Below the pieces are notes generated by a model. That model worked only from the letters and a program-made list of their open reading frames with translations, did not search any database and was not told the origin of the DNA. A stretch of 64,000 bases of DNA. Source: Sophora flavescens (lineage: Eukaryota > Streptophyta > Magnoliopsida > Fabales > Fabaceae). Positions within the stretch are counted from its first letter, which is position 1. Every line of letters starts with the position of its first letter. The stretch is taken from positions 169,940,518 through 170,004,517 of the forward strand of contig CM061067.1 of assembly GCA_030762895.1 (NCBI GenBank), in the 5' to 3' direction. Position numbers and translations under genes: made by a program. Below are positions 23,899 to 35,945 of the stretch, piece after piece.

Positions 23899-25248
23899 TG
23901 ATAGTGTGATTTTACATGATGTTTCATATACACTTATGCATGCATTTTCATATAGATTAGGCACTCTTTATTTTATTTTAATTAGATTTTCCCTTAGAAC
24001 GGGTGAAGCGGTTTCTTGGTATTGTTTTGCAGGAATTTAAGGAAAAATGCTCAGAATTAGCCTTGATGGAGCTTGGATGAAATAGAGCGTGAAAAGTGAA
24101 GAAAATGAGCCAAGCAGAGCCCATCACGGCCATGATCAAGAAAACTAAGAAGATTGAAGGCAAAAGTCAGAAGCTGTCACGGTCTAGCCGTGATAACCAT
24201 CACGATCGTGACAGGCCAGACAGAACTGATCACGGCCTAGCCGTGATGAGGCTCACGGCCGTGATGATCCAAATTTGAAAGCACGCCCACTCCAGAACAC
24301 GTCACGACCTGGCCGCCGGCCGTGACGCGTGGCCTCCCTATAAATATGAGCGCAAAAGACAGAAAAAGGATTCTGGATTGAGGATTCTGATGGCATTCAG
24401 ATTCTGGGGTCTCTGACACAGACTTTCCAGACCAAAAAATAGAGACCTTGGAGGCTGCGGCTGAGGAAGGATTGTAACCCTAGAACGGAGTTGCTGAGAG
24501 GGGCTGCTGTGACGATAGTGGAAAGCTCCCATGGAGTTTCTTCTCTCCTCTTCTCCTATTTCTCTGGTTTTTGCTTTCTCTTTTATGAGTAGCTAAATCC
24601 CGTTTGTTGGGATTAGATGTAATCAAACCGATTATTATGTATTTTCCTTGACTGATTATTCTGTGTTCATGCCTTCGTATTAGTGATTAATTTTTCAGGC
24701 TTAATGCTTGTTGTGGCTAGCACCCCCATGACTCGATTAGTGTTTTGGTATGCAATTGGGAAATTCGTATTAGAATCGGAATTGAATTTAATCACCTAGT
24801 AACCCTTGCATCTAGGAATGGAGTTTGGTTTACTAGTAATCGCGTAATCCCTAATCCTAATGCAAATTCATTAATCTAGGCCACCTAAGGAATTAGGGTC
24901 TATTAGTGGATTTAGGCTCTTGCCATCCGAGGAATCGGGGCTTGAGTAATTTAGTGGATTGATTTTAATATTTGAAGCATGAATGAGAGGTATCTAGTCC
25001 TGGTAGTACATGAGGCAGAGGTTTGGTGAAGTCTAGTCCCAACATATCCTTTTCGCATTCCAAGTGCTCGACAAAAATACAAAAAGATTTTATTCCTTTG
25101 TTTTGTTTGTTTTGATTTCTCTTCATAGTCTAGATAGTTGCTGAGTTTGTGAATTGGTAATTGACATCCAATCCCCGTGGATACGATAAACGGTCTCACC
25201 ACCGTATTACTTACACGACTGGGTATACTTGCCCAGATCCGTCCAACA
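23899..25248 (+). mobile_element. Solo LTR with TSD CATAT
   Basis: Starts TGATAGTGTGATTTTAC at 23899 and ends GATCCGTCCAACA at 25248. It is flanked by CATAT at 23894-23898 and 25249-25253, so both ends are fixed. It contains CTATAAATA (24335-24343) as a probable TATA box. The ATCCCCGTGGATACGATAAAC segment near 25170 is typical of the 3' part of some plant gypsy LTRs. No PBS or internal sequence follows, so this is an LTR-LTR recombination product. The segment 24125-24330 carries several CACGGCCGTGA-like GC palindromes. Confidence 0.85.
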
Positions 25249-25253
25249 CATAT

Positions 25254-26204
25254 CACCTCTTCTGTGTCTTGTTATGAATACCATTTGAGTTGTCAAACTT
25301 CCGACACCAATCAAGGAGTTGTTCAAGCAATAATGACCTTTCCTATCATACTTTTTAATCCATGTATGTTTGTTTCATGATGCTTCAGGTAAGGTAAACA
25401 TGAGTTCAACAGTACAATTTAACCATCTAGTGGTAATTCTTTTATGAACAACTATAGTCAGAAGAATTCTGCATACAAGGAGGAAAGTGGCATCCTCAAC
25501 TGGCAATTCAAGTAAGAGCATTGATCCTCACAAATAAGAGTGACAAAAATTGTCCATGTCCCAAAAAATAAAGGAAAAAAAAATTAAAAGCAAAAAAAGA
25601 AAAAGAAAATAAAAAGCAAACAAAAAGGCTCGCTAGACTGAAAGCCCAAAAAGGCAGTCTAGGCAAAATTTAGAGCGACCCGGTAGGTTGAAAACTCGCA
25701 AAGAGCGACCTATGCAAAAATTAGGGTCAAATACAAGCAAAGTACTTAAAGTTTCCTCAAACTAACAAATTGGGGCAGTTTACGAGGACAAGTCATGAAA
25801 GGCTCCCAATACATGAGAAGTGGGGCAAGTCACATCCTTGAAAGTGATCCGCCAACCCCACCGTTTGAGATAATCATTTTGAAAGAAGCATATCTCAGGC
25901 AAGAAGCAAAACATCTGTTCAACAAGCAAGTGATCAAGGAGTCTCACTCTATCACATCCTCAATCTTGATTGTGATCAACACCTTGTGGAGTCGAATATC
26001 AGTCAATGATTTTGTAAAAAAAAAAATCACAATTTTCATCGAAAGCATATCTAACATCATACAATCACAATTTTCATCAAAAGAATCTCATGCATCATAC
26101 ATTAAAAAAATACACAGTTCTCATCAATCATAAAATAACATCTATCACATTCATGCATTGCCACATCATTTCATTTCATCAACAAAGTTAACATCTTTGC
26201 ATTG
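25254..26204 (+). mobile_element. Tat/Ogre-like internal region, continued
   Basis: Resumes after the solo LTR. It contains an A-rich block (25560-25625), a phrase pair at 25627-25730 (AGACTGAAAGCCC, then TTGAAAACTCGC) related to 23530-23560, and an AT-rich tail. No open frame with family resemblance is present. Confidence 0.4.
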
Positions 26205-26911
26205 CATTTGTTAGTCTTCAGTGGGCACAAGGCCCCAAAAGTCACGTCTTTGTTAGCTTTAGCAGGCATAGGGCCTCGTAAGCTTCGTTTTTGTTCAGCT
26301 TTGGCGGGCATAGGGCCCCAAAAGTCATGTCTTGTTAGCTTTAGCAGGCATAGGGCCTCTTAAGCTTTGTTTTGTTATAGTTTGGCTTTAGGGGGCATAG
26401 GGCCCCAAAAGTCATGTCTTTGTTAGCTTTAGCAGGTACATGGCCTCATAAGCTTCGTTATGTTTTTGTTCAGCTTTGACGAGCACAGGGCTCATAAGAT
26501 ACGTCTTTATTGGCTTTAGTAGGCATAGGACCTCATAAGCTTCGAGTTTGTTTTCGTTTAGCTTCAACGGGCACAGGACCCATAAGCTGTTGTCTTTGGT
26601 TAGCTTTAGTAGGCATAGGGCCTCACAAGCTTTTTATCTTTCTTTTCAAGCTTCGGCGGGAACCAGACTCCGTAAGCTCCTTTTGTTTTCAAGCTTCGGT
26701 GGGTACCAGACCCCGTAAGCTATTTTGGTTTTCAAGCTTCGACGGGTACCAGACCCCGTAAGCTCTTTCTGTTCGAGCTTCTGACGGGTAGTTCACCCTG
26801 TAAGCTCCTTTATCTTTATTTTTAAGCTTCTGACGGGTAATCTATCCCGTAAGCTCCTTTATCTTTTAGTTCGAGCTTCTGGCGGGAAATCCACCCTGTA
26901 AACTCCTTATC
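26205..26911 (+). repeat. Minisatellite of AGCTT...GGGCATAGGGCC units
   Basis: About a dozen diverged units of roughly 45-60 bp. The first form is TTAGCAGGCATAGGGCCTC...TAAGCTTCG; it grades into AAGCTTCGGCGGGAACCAGA...CCGTAAGCTC and then GAGCTTCTGACGGGTA. The array ends where LINE 2 begins. Long open frames through it come from unit lengths near multiples of three. Confidence 0.8.
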
Positions 26912-28069
26912 TTTCTGGAGGGAATTGAATTTAAGTCATCTTATTGCTAATGATAGAAATGGCCTTTTTGTCAAATCATTGGGGAGTCTGTAAAGGAAAT
27001 TATACTCCTACTGTCATTTCTAACACTGCTCAATAGGTTTCGGTTTCTTTTTCCATTGAGGGGAAGTTTGTTTATGTTAGTGCAGTGTATACTAGTACCA
27101 ACTATTTAGTTAGAAGACAACTTTGGATAGAGATGCATGATCTTCAAGCATCTAATCCTGGTCCTTGGTGTCTCTTAGGAGACTTTAATGCTGTTCTTGA
27201 TTCTCATGAAGTGAGAGGTTCATACTTGCCTCTTAGAAGTTCTTCTTATGATTTTCAATCTTTTGCTGATAAGGATAAGCTAACTCATATGATTACTCGG
27301 GGAGCTGAGTTTACTTGGAGTAATGGGAGAAGAAGAGTTGCGCTTACTGAAAAGAGGCTTGATAGAAGTATTTGTAATGACAATTGGATGGACTTTTGGA
27401 GTTCCTCGGCTTGCTGTACTTTAGTCAAGTCCAAGTCAGATCACTTTCTCTTGATGCTGGTTTCTAATAATGGAAGTCAATCTTTTCCTTCCTCTTTCAA
27501 ATTCCATAAAATATGGTTGGTGCATCATGATTTCAAAAGGATAATTTCGGATGTTTGGTAGAGAGAAGTCCAAGGTTGTCCTATGTACATTCTCTCTCAA
27601 AAATTGAAGGCTGTTAAAGTTGAGTTGAAAAACTGGAATAAGCTGGTGTTTGGCAATGTTCACTTAAGAGTTGAAAATGCTTTTGTTGCTATTGACAATA
27701 TTCAAAAACAAATTGATGTTGCGGGTGCTTCTGATGATTTGCAAGTGCAGGAAGCTGTTGCTCAGTTGGAGTTGCAGCAGGCTTTGTCCTTTGAAGAAGA
27801 CTTTTGGAAGGAAAAGTCTAGAGTTAGTTGGCATTGCCAAGGAGACAGAAATATAGGTTTTTTTCCATCGAGTTACAAAAATTAGACAGGTTACTAAATC
27901 TATGTCAGTGCTAAAGAATGGTGATTTGATCTTGGATGAGAATGATGCTATAGCGAATCATGTTTTGAGTTACTATTCCTCTCTTTATGCCTCTAGCAAT
28001 GATTGTATCCCTAATGATTTGATCAGCTCAGTGGTTCCTTCCTTAGTTTCTTCTGATGATAATAATATG
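26912..28069 (+). pseudogene. LINE 2 ORF2 fragment: endonuclease and start of RT
   Basis: Starts at the counterpart of LINE 1 residue ~50 (WRELNL). Early codons contain stops and a frame change (about 26990-27060), then 27085-27558 is open with WCLLGDFNAVLDSHE, FTWSNGRRR and SKSDHF. A TAG follows DVW at 27559-27561. 27583-27855 continues to the QGDRN motif, where an enlarged T-run near 27860 shifts the frame. Not functional. Confidence 0.85.
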
Positions 28070-29041
28070 TGATCGCGCTGTCGCCACGTGCCAAAAAGAA
28101 CGAGCGTTTACAAAATAATGTAGATAGGGAAGCAACAACTCGGATATCGTCTCTCAAGGACTCTTAGGTGTTGTCGTTATTAACAGAAAATCAGTAAAAG
28201 TCAGATTTTGGGGGTTGTTTGGATTGAAACTAAAATAAAGAAAACAAACAGAAAGACAATGCAAACTAGAATTATCAAATAGCAAAGACACGATTAACCT
28301 ACTGTTCTCGGTTTCCACTATCATCGGTTCATATAAATCCTGAGCAGATTCTAATCCCCTCCCGGTTGTAGCAACAATTAACAACGCAATCACTACTACT
28401 GATATATGTTCCTATTCCCGAAATAACAAACGGGGTTAAGCCCTCATGAACAAACGAACATGAACGAACACACGCGAATTAAACAAACGCGATTAAGTAT
28501 AGGAATATAACATCACCGAAGTTAATCAACACAACACTATACACTCCTGAATTAAACAAACAGAAATGCATAATATGGTATTGAAAAGAGAAAAGCATAC
28601 AAAACAGGAATACAAGAACCTCAAGTGTAATTGAAACCAATCACAATAGATTAATCTAGGAGACTAGTTCTCCATTACAAAAGAAAAACAATAACTAAAG
28701 AGAAAACAAAAGACTAACTACTCTAAAAACTAGCTCAGAAACTAGCCAAAACTGACTAGCCTCGAACCCACTTCAGTTCTGTCTAAACTGACTTATATAC
28801 AACTTCTGGACTACGCAGACTCGCGAGGCGAACGCTGTCTCACGAGGCGAATCTTCAACTTTTGGTATTCTTCGCGAGGCGAAACTCTTCAAATTCCAAA
28901 CTGTAACGCCCGTGACCTTTCACACGGGTAAACCGTGATGCTTTCTGACTTCCAGGCTTGGATTACTCGCGAGGCGAGTCCTTCTTCGCGGGATGAGACA
29001 GAAAGGATTGCTTTTCCTGGAACAGTCACCTCTAAGGGTCG

Positions 29042-30320
29042 TGATGAGCCTCTGTTTGACTGGTTTTATAACTAGTCAAGACCTTGGCTTTGTGCTAATT
29101 TTATATCATTTTTACCCAAATTAGACTTGATTGTCCTTAAGTAATATTTTGAGTCTGTAAATTGTTTTTAAGTTAATTTAGTTGATTTAGAGTGAATAAA
29201 GTATTTACTTTTATTTTCTGTTTTTCAGGTTAATAAAATAAAATAAAATAAATCTGGAGCCACTCGCCCCGCGAAGGATCTCTCGCCCCGCGAGTCATGC
29301 AAGCCTGAAAAGTCAGAGATGATCACGGTTTACCCGTGTTGAAGATCACGGCCTTGGCAGTTTTGAAGTTGAAGCGTTCGCCTCGCGAATACTTGAAAGT
29401 CAGAAGCCATCACGGTTTGGGCACGTTGAAGGTCACGGGCGTTACAGTTGAGAATTTGAAGAGTTCGCCTCGCGAAGATATGCTCGCCTCGCGAGAAGAC
29501 AAAGAGTTGCAGGCCTTTCGCATAATTCGCCTCGCGAGCAGTGCTTCGCCTCGCGAGGACTTGGATTCCAGAATGTGTATATAAACTGCTCTATGGCAGA
29601 ATGATAAGTTAGCTAGTTTTAGGCTAGTCAGAATTAGCCAGTTTTGGCTAGTTTGAGTTTGTAGCTTTCTTGTTTTTCTCTTAGTTTATTATTTCCTTTT
29701 GTAATGGAGAGCTAGTCTCCTAGATTAATCTACTGTAATTGGTTTCTGTTAACACTTGAGGTTCTGTGATTCCTGTCTCATTTGCTTTTCTCTTTTCAAT
29801 GCCATATTATATGTTTCTGTTTGTTATTTCAGTAATGTATAGTGTGGTATTGTTTCATTTCGGTGATGCTATGTTCCTATATATAATCGCGTTTGTTATT
29901 TCGCGTGTGTTCATTCATGTTCGTTTGTTCATGACAGCTTAACCCCGTTTGTTATTTCGGGAATAGGAACATACATCTGCAGTAGCGGTTTTCGTTTGTT
30001 AATTGTTGCTACAACCGGGAGGGGATTAGTATCTGCTTAGGATTTGCATGAACCAATGATAGTGGGAAACTGAGAACAGTAGGTTAATCGCTTTTGTTTA
30101 TTTGCAAATTTCTTAAACTGCTTTGTTTCTTTTCTCTGTTTTGATTTGTTTTGTTAATTTAGTTTCCAATCTCAAAACCCCCAATTCTAACTATTTCTAA
30201 CTTTTTCTGTTAATAATAACAACACTAAAGAGTCCTTGAGAGACGATCCGAGTTGTCGCTCTATACTACATTATTTTAATAATCGCTCGTTCTTTTTGGT
30301 GCGTGACGACAGCGCGGTCA
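29042..30320 (+). repeat. 5' LTR of the inner element
   Basis: 1,279 bp. TATATAAA at 29577-29584 is the probable core promoter. The upstream part (29255-29560) holds seven GC palindrome-like modules of TCGCCTCGCGA / TCGCCCCGCGA type and two CACGG-type modules. Confidence 0.9.
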
Positions 30321-30325
30321 AAAAT

Positions 30326-30342
30326 TGGCGCCGTTGCCGGGG
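30326..30342 (+). other. Primer binding site, inner element
   Basis: TGGCGCCGTTGCCGGGG, five bases after the LTR. It is complementary to the 3' end of plant tRNA-Asp(GUC) including CCA (family knowledge recalled, not searched). Confidence 0.85.
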
Positions 30343-30439
30343 ACTCTTGTTTGTTGTTATTAGCAGAAAGTTACATCCAAAAAAAAAAAAATCTTTGCTA
30401 ATTTGTTTTGTCTGCATTGTCTGGTTGTGAATTTGCCCC

Positions 30440-31616
30440 ATGGATAATTATATGCGAAATTATGTGCCTAATGTTTATTATGAGCAACCATGCATGTATT
30501 ATCCTAATTTTAGTGAGCCACCACCATACTATCCTAGCCAAGTGACCACCTCTGCACCTTCCGAACCTTCCCTAGAGGACCTGTGCAAACAGATGATCGC
30601 ATGAGATAAGTGCACATATGGAAGGAATGATGCAACAAATGGCCGAGCAAACTCAACAGATGATAGAAGCAAACTTTCTTGAATTCCAACAGAAGATGGA
30701 GGCTGAATACCAGAGGAGCCAAACTGAATCTCAGAAGTTGGCCATGCAATTTGATCAAGTCACCGCCAACTCAGCTGCAATGCTAACTCCACAGCCTCTT
30801 GAGGAACATACAGATTCTAAAGTGGTTATTTTTGAAAATAATTCTGATGATAATGTTTCTGTTGATGATGAATTATGTGTTGAATCCCATGATCCTAATG
30901 CTTGTTATTGTGATGGAACTGCTTTGTGTGTGGAATGTTTTACAGGTTTATACTTTTCAGGAAAAATAGAAAATGCAGATCGTTTTGCAGGTTTATTTTT
31001 TTCAGGAAACTTAGAAAAGGAGGATCAGGAGGACGTCTGCTTCCCCGTGCCTGAAGATAAAGAAGAACCTTTGGGAGTAGATGATTCAAGTAAAACAATT
31101 GCATGTATTGAGAGTAATGGGGTGGATGAATTGATTGAAGAATTCCCAGACATTCTAACTTTTTCTGATTCATTTTCTTGTAATATATGTACTAACACTA
31201 ACCTTTGTGTGGTGTGTGCTGAAATTTTTGCATGTATAGCAGGTGATAAATCTGTTAGTGCAGTAAATGAAGAAAATGCAGAAGTTGAAGCAGCACCGGT
31301 AACCGTTTCAAACTGTTTGCCACCTTCCCCTGAGGAACCAGTGATGGAGTTTAAACCCTTGGATTTTGCACCATGGCCTGTCCAAGAGGTTGAGACCCAC
31401 TTCTATTGGGGAGACTTTATTGAGAAGGAGGTCATCTGTGACCCGAGAGGTAGTGAGAAGTCCGCCGCACTGGGTGGAGTTATTATAATTGTCAAGTGCT
31501 CACCTCCGCATCAAAGCTGCAAGCTAGGAGACCATGGAACAAATTTCAGTCCTTTGGCTACCACGTGGGCCTTATGCTACAAGCAGTGGGATCCTGGTGG
31601 AACCGCCCTTCAATGA
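30440..31616 (+). pseudogene. Gag-like protein of the inner element, gag core deleted and frameshifted
   Basis: ATG 30440 (MDNYMRNYVPNVYYEQP) matches the start of the outer-copy protein. The sequence then jumps from YPNFSEPP to YYPSQVTTSAP, so about 80 residues covering the gag core of the outer copy are missing. A stop near 30602-30604 ends this frame; the rest (30618-31616) is in another frame. The C-terminal part keeps the Cys-rich CVESHDPNACYCDGTALC and CNICTNTNLCVVCAE segments, the acidic middle, and the C-terminal HGTNFSPLATTWALCY block. It stays close to the outer copy despite the upstream damage. Confidence 0.8.
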
Positions 31617-32975
31617 GTTTTCTTAACCCTTTCTCCTTTTTAATTTTCTTTTCCTTACTTTAATTCTGTTTTGTTTTGAATAAAGCTCCTGAATAATTTG
31701 AGAAGCTCAGGAGTTAGGTTGAGTCTGGTGTTGGCAAGTTTATTGGATTTGGTTGAATTTGCATAGATTGATTGCATGATAGTGTTGACTATTTTCCCCC
31801 TAGGACTTGAAAATTTTAGAAAAATGATCCCCATATGATTGAAAACTGAACTTTGAGATTTTATTATGATGGCATGACTTATGATAAGTTTGGGGTGATA
31901 GGAAGCACACACTAGAGATAGAATCTCTGTCAAGCAATATGCACATAAATGTCCAGGTGAGGTTTTGAGCCTCCAACATGTTTTTGACTGTGTGAAAATC
32001 ATTTTTTAAGTTGCACTTTCCTGAATTTGCTTGAATCTCTTTTTGGTTTGCATGATTATATGTGTGTAGCAAATGATTTAGGCATTTTCTTTGTAAATAA
32101 CTACTTAGCCTAAAAATAACCAATTCCTAATGCATGTTCCTTAGTTAGCCCCATTGAGCCTATTAGCCTGTTAATTCTTGATAACCTAATGTTATAAGCC
32201 CAAAAATCTGGAAAACCTTGTTAACCCGATCTTAGGATTAGGAGAGCATGTAATCTTAGAATGGGTGCAAGAAACCAAAGTTTGGGGTGGCTACCCGGTG
32301 CAATGTGTTGTTTGGGATTGGGAAAAAGAAAAAAAAATAGAAAAAAAAAAGTGCAAAAATTTCAAAAAGTCTAAAAGAAATAAAGAGGCTGTAGCCACCC
32401 AGAAGCATAAAAGAAAAATGAGAAAAGGAACTTGAGTGAAATTCAAAGTGTAAATAATGCTCTCTTAGTTCCTAGGGTCTTCAGCCTAGTTCTTTTGTAT
32501 ATCCTACCCTTAGCCAGGCCCCATTACAACCCATAAAAGACCTTTTGATGTTGCTTGCATGTTTTGTGGGAACCATTAGGAGATGAAAATCAAATTTATG
32601 GGAAGTGCTCTTAAAAGTGAAATTGAGTGAATTGTTGATAGCCTGACACAAACTGAGCGATGAGTGAAACACAAATTTCCCTTGTGAGGAAGGCAGTTGT
32701 TTGAATTTGGTGATCTCCTTCTTGTGTGTAACTTGGATCCCCTGCTTAGATTTCTGATTGTCTGAATGATTAATTTCTCAACTGTTTAGAATAAATGAAT
32801 GTGGGGATTACTTTGCTTGAAAGGGGGGAACATTGAAAGAAAAATTCTTTTGAAAAATTGCTTGAAATCTATGGAAAGTTGATTGAATTCTTAAGCTTGC
32901 CAGGTCTTGAGTCTTTTTAAGTTTTTTGAGTGTAGTTTGCTTGGGGACAAGCAAAGTTTAAAGTTTGGGGTATTT
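31617..32975 (+). other. Inner element 3' non-coding region
   Basis: About 1.36 kb without a credible ORF, also present in inverse orientation in the outer copy (34521-35945). It includes an A-rich block (32325-32380) and ends in the polypurine tract. Similarity between copies makes it part of the element, not host DNA. Confidence 0.8.
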
Positions 32976-34272
32976 TGATGAGCCTCTGTTTGACTGGTTT
33001 TATAACTAGTCAAGACCTTGGCTTTGTGCTAATTTTATATCATTTTTACCCAAATTAGACTTGATTGTCCTTAAGTAATATTTTGAGTCTGTAAATTGTT
33101 TTTAAGTTAATTTAGTTGATTTAGAGTGAATAAAGTATTTACTTTTATTTTCTGTTTTTCAGGTTAATAAAATAAAATAAATCTGGAGCCACTCGCCCCG
33201 CGAAGGATCTCTCGCCCCGCGAGTCATTCAAGCCTGAAAAGTCAGAGACGATCACGGTTTACCCGTGTTGAAGATCACGGCCGTGGCAGTTTTGAAGTTG
33301 AAGCGTTCGCCTCGGGAGAATTCCTTCGCCTCGCGAATACTTGAAAGTCAGAAGCCATCACGGTTTGGGCACGTTGAAGGTCACGGGCGTTACAGTTGAG
33401 AATTTGAAGAGTTCGCCTCGCGAAGATATGCTCGCCTCGCGAGAAGACAAAGAGTTGCAGACCTTTCGCATAATTCGCCTCGCGAGCAGTGCTTCGCCTC
33501 GCGAGGACTTGGATTCCAGAATGTGTATATAAACTGCTCTATGGCAGAATGATAAGTTAGCTAGTTTTAGGCTAGTCAGAATTAGCCAGTTTTGGCTAGT
33601 TTCTGAGTTTGTAGTTTTCTTGTTTTTCTCTTAGTTTATTATTTCCTTTTGTAATGGAGAGCTAGTCTCCTAGATTAATCTCATCGTAATTGGTTTCTAA
33701 CACACTTGAGGTTCTGTGGATTCCTGTCTCATTTGCTTTTCTCTTTTCAATGCCATATTATATGTTTCGTTTTGTTATTTCAAGTAATGTATAGTGTGGT
33801 ATTGTTTCATTTCGGTGATGCTATGTTCCTATATATAATCGCGTTTGTTATTTCGCGTGTGTTCATTCATGTTCGTTTGTTCATGAGAGCTTAACCCCAT
33901 TTGTTATTTCGGGAATAGGAACATACATCTGTAGTAGCGGTTTTCGTTTGTTAATTGTTGCTACAACCAGGAGGGGATTAGTATCTGCTTAGGATTTGCA
34001 TGAACCAATGATAGTGGGAAACTGAGAACAGTAGGTTAATCGCTTTTGTTTATTTGCAAATTTCTTAAACTGCTTTGTTTCTTTTCTCTGTTTTGATTTG
34101 TTTTGTTAATTTAGTTTCCAATCTCAAAACCCCCAATTCTAACTTTTTCTAACTTTTTCTGTTAATAATAACAACACTAAAGAGTCCTTGAGAGACGATC
34201 CGAGTTGTCGCTCTATACTACATTATTTTAATAATCGCTCGTTCTTTTTGGTGCGTGACGACAACGCGGTCA
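32976..34272 (+). repeat. 3' LTR of the inner element
   Basis: 1,297 bp, near-identical to 29042-30320. It has one extra TTCGCCTCGGGAGAATTCC-type insertion near 33306-33330, so the palindrome-like module number differs between LTRs of one element. Confidence 0.9.
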
Positions 34273-34520
34273 GTCGCGTGGCGAACACACTTCTCGCGGG
34301 GCGAGAGCTCCAGATTTATTCCTTTTTATTAACCTGAAAACAGAAAATAACATAAGTACTTTATTTAACTCTAAATCAACTAAATTAACCTAAAAAATAC
34401 TTTACAGACTCAAAATGCTACTTAAGGACAACCAAGCCTAATTTGGGTGAAAATGATATAAAATTAGCACAAAGCCATGGTCTTTACTAGTTATAAAACC
34501 AGTCAACCAGAGGCTCATCA

Positions 34521-35945
34521 AAATACCCCAAACTTAAACTTTGCTTGTCCTCAAGCAAACTAAAACTTAAAAACTTAAAAAGACTCAAGACATGGCAAGA
34601 CATGGCAAGCTTAAGGATTTAATTAACTTTGCACAAATTTCGAGCCATTTCTTCAAAACAGTTTTCCTTCCATGTTCCCCCCCTTCTAAACAAAGTAATC
34701 CCCATAATCATTTATTCTAAACAATTGAGAATTCATCATTCAAACAATCATCAATCTAAGTAAGGGATCCAAGTTACACACAAAAGAGAGATCACCAAAT
34801 CCAAACAACTGCCTTCCTCACAAGGGAAATTTGTGTTTCACTCAATCGCTCAGTTTGTGTCAGGCTATCAACATTTCACTCAGTTTCACTTTTAAGAGCA
34901 CTTCCCATAAATTTGATTTTCATCTCCAAATGATTCCCACAGAAAACGTGCATGCAACATCAAAAGGTCTTTTATGGGTTGTAATGGGGCCTGGCTAAGG
35001 GTAGGATATACAAAGGAAACTAGGCTGAAGACCCTAGGAACTAAGAGAGCATGAAACATTTTTATACACAGAATCTAAACTCAAGTTCCTTTTTTTTCAT
35101 TTTTCTTTAGCCTTGGGTGACTACAGCCATTTATTCAAATACTTTTTTTTTCTTTTTCTTGAAATTTTTGCACTTTCACTTGCACTTTTCTTTTTTTTCT
35201 TTTTTTTTCTTTTTTTTTTCTCTTTTTCTATTTTTTTTTTATTATTATCAATCCAGAATGACATGCAGTAGCCACCCAAAACTTAGTTTCTTGCAACCAA
35301 TCTCTTGCTAATATTCCATGCTCTCCTAATCCTAAGATCGGGTTAACATGGTTTTCCAGATTTTAAGCTTATAACATAGGGTAACAAGAATAAACAGTCT
35401 AATCAGGCTCAAAGGGCTAACTAGGGAACATGCATTAGGAATGGTTATTTTAGGCCAAGTAGCTATTTACAAAGAAAATCTGCCTAAATCATCTGAAGCA
35501 AACACATAATCATGCAAACCATAAGGAGATTCAAGCAAATTCAGGAAAGTGCAACTCAAAAGTGATTTCACACAGTCAAAAACATGTTGGAGGCTCAAAA
35601 CCTCACCTGGACATTTTTGCAAATTATTTGAACGAGATTCTATCCCTAGTGTGTGCTTCCTATCACCCCAAACTTATCATAAATCATGCCATCATAACAA
35701 AATCTCAAAGTTCAGTTTTCAATCACATATGGGGATCAAAATTCAATTTTTCAATTCTAGGGGGAACAGTCAACACATGTAACATGCAATTCATCTATGC
35801 AAAATCAATCAGAATCCAATAAAGCTTGCCTACACTAGACTCAACACAACTCCTGAGCTTCTCAAATTATTCAGGAGCTTTTATTGAAAACAAAACATAA
35901 ATAAAACAAGGAAAAGAAAATTAAAAAGAGTAAGGGTTAAGAAAA
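34521..35945 (-). other. Outer element 3' non-coding region
   Basis: Reverse-strand counterpart of 31617-32975. It carries a T-rich tract at 35100-35250 (A-rich on the sense strand) and the polypurine tract at the left edge. The open frame at 35117-35311 is low-complexity Phe-rich and not a gene. Confidence 0.75.

Larger units (their letters stand above)
29042..34272 (+). mobile_element. Athila-like gag-only retrotransposon (inner copy, plus orientation)
   Basis: 5' LTR 29042-30320 and 3' LTR 32976-34272 begin TGATGAGCCTCTG and end GCGCGGTCA or ACGCGGTCA. It has PBS 30326-30342 and a polypurine GTTTGGGGTATTT just before 32976. It sits in the opposite orientation inside the LTR of a relative, with GTCG repeated at both borders (4 bp; 5 bp is usual). 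The two LTRs differ by a few substitutions and small indels, the largest about 20 bp near 33316, so insertion was recent compared with the LINEs. The internal region is 2,655 bp with one broken gag-like ORF and no pol. Confidence 0.9.
28070..34520 (-). repeat. 3' (left) LTR of the outer element, split
   Basis: Two pieces, 28070-29041 and 34273-34520, together about 1,220 bp and near-identical to 37396-38632. An 18 bp stretch around one GCGAGGCGA motif near 28876 is absent relative to the right LTR. The repeated GTCG (29038-29041 and 34273-34276) marks the inner insertion. Confidence 0.9.
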
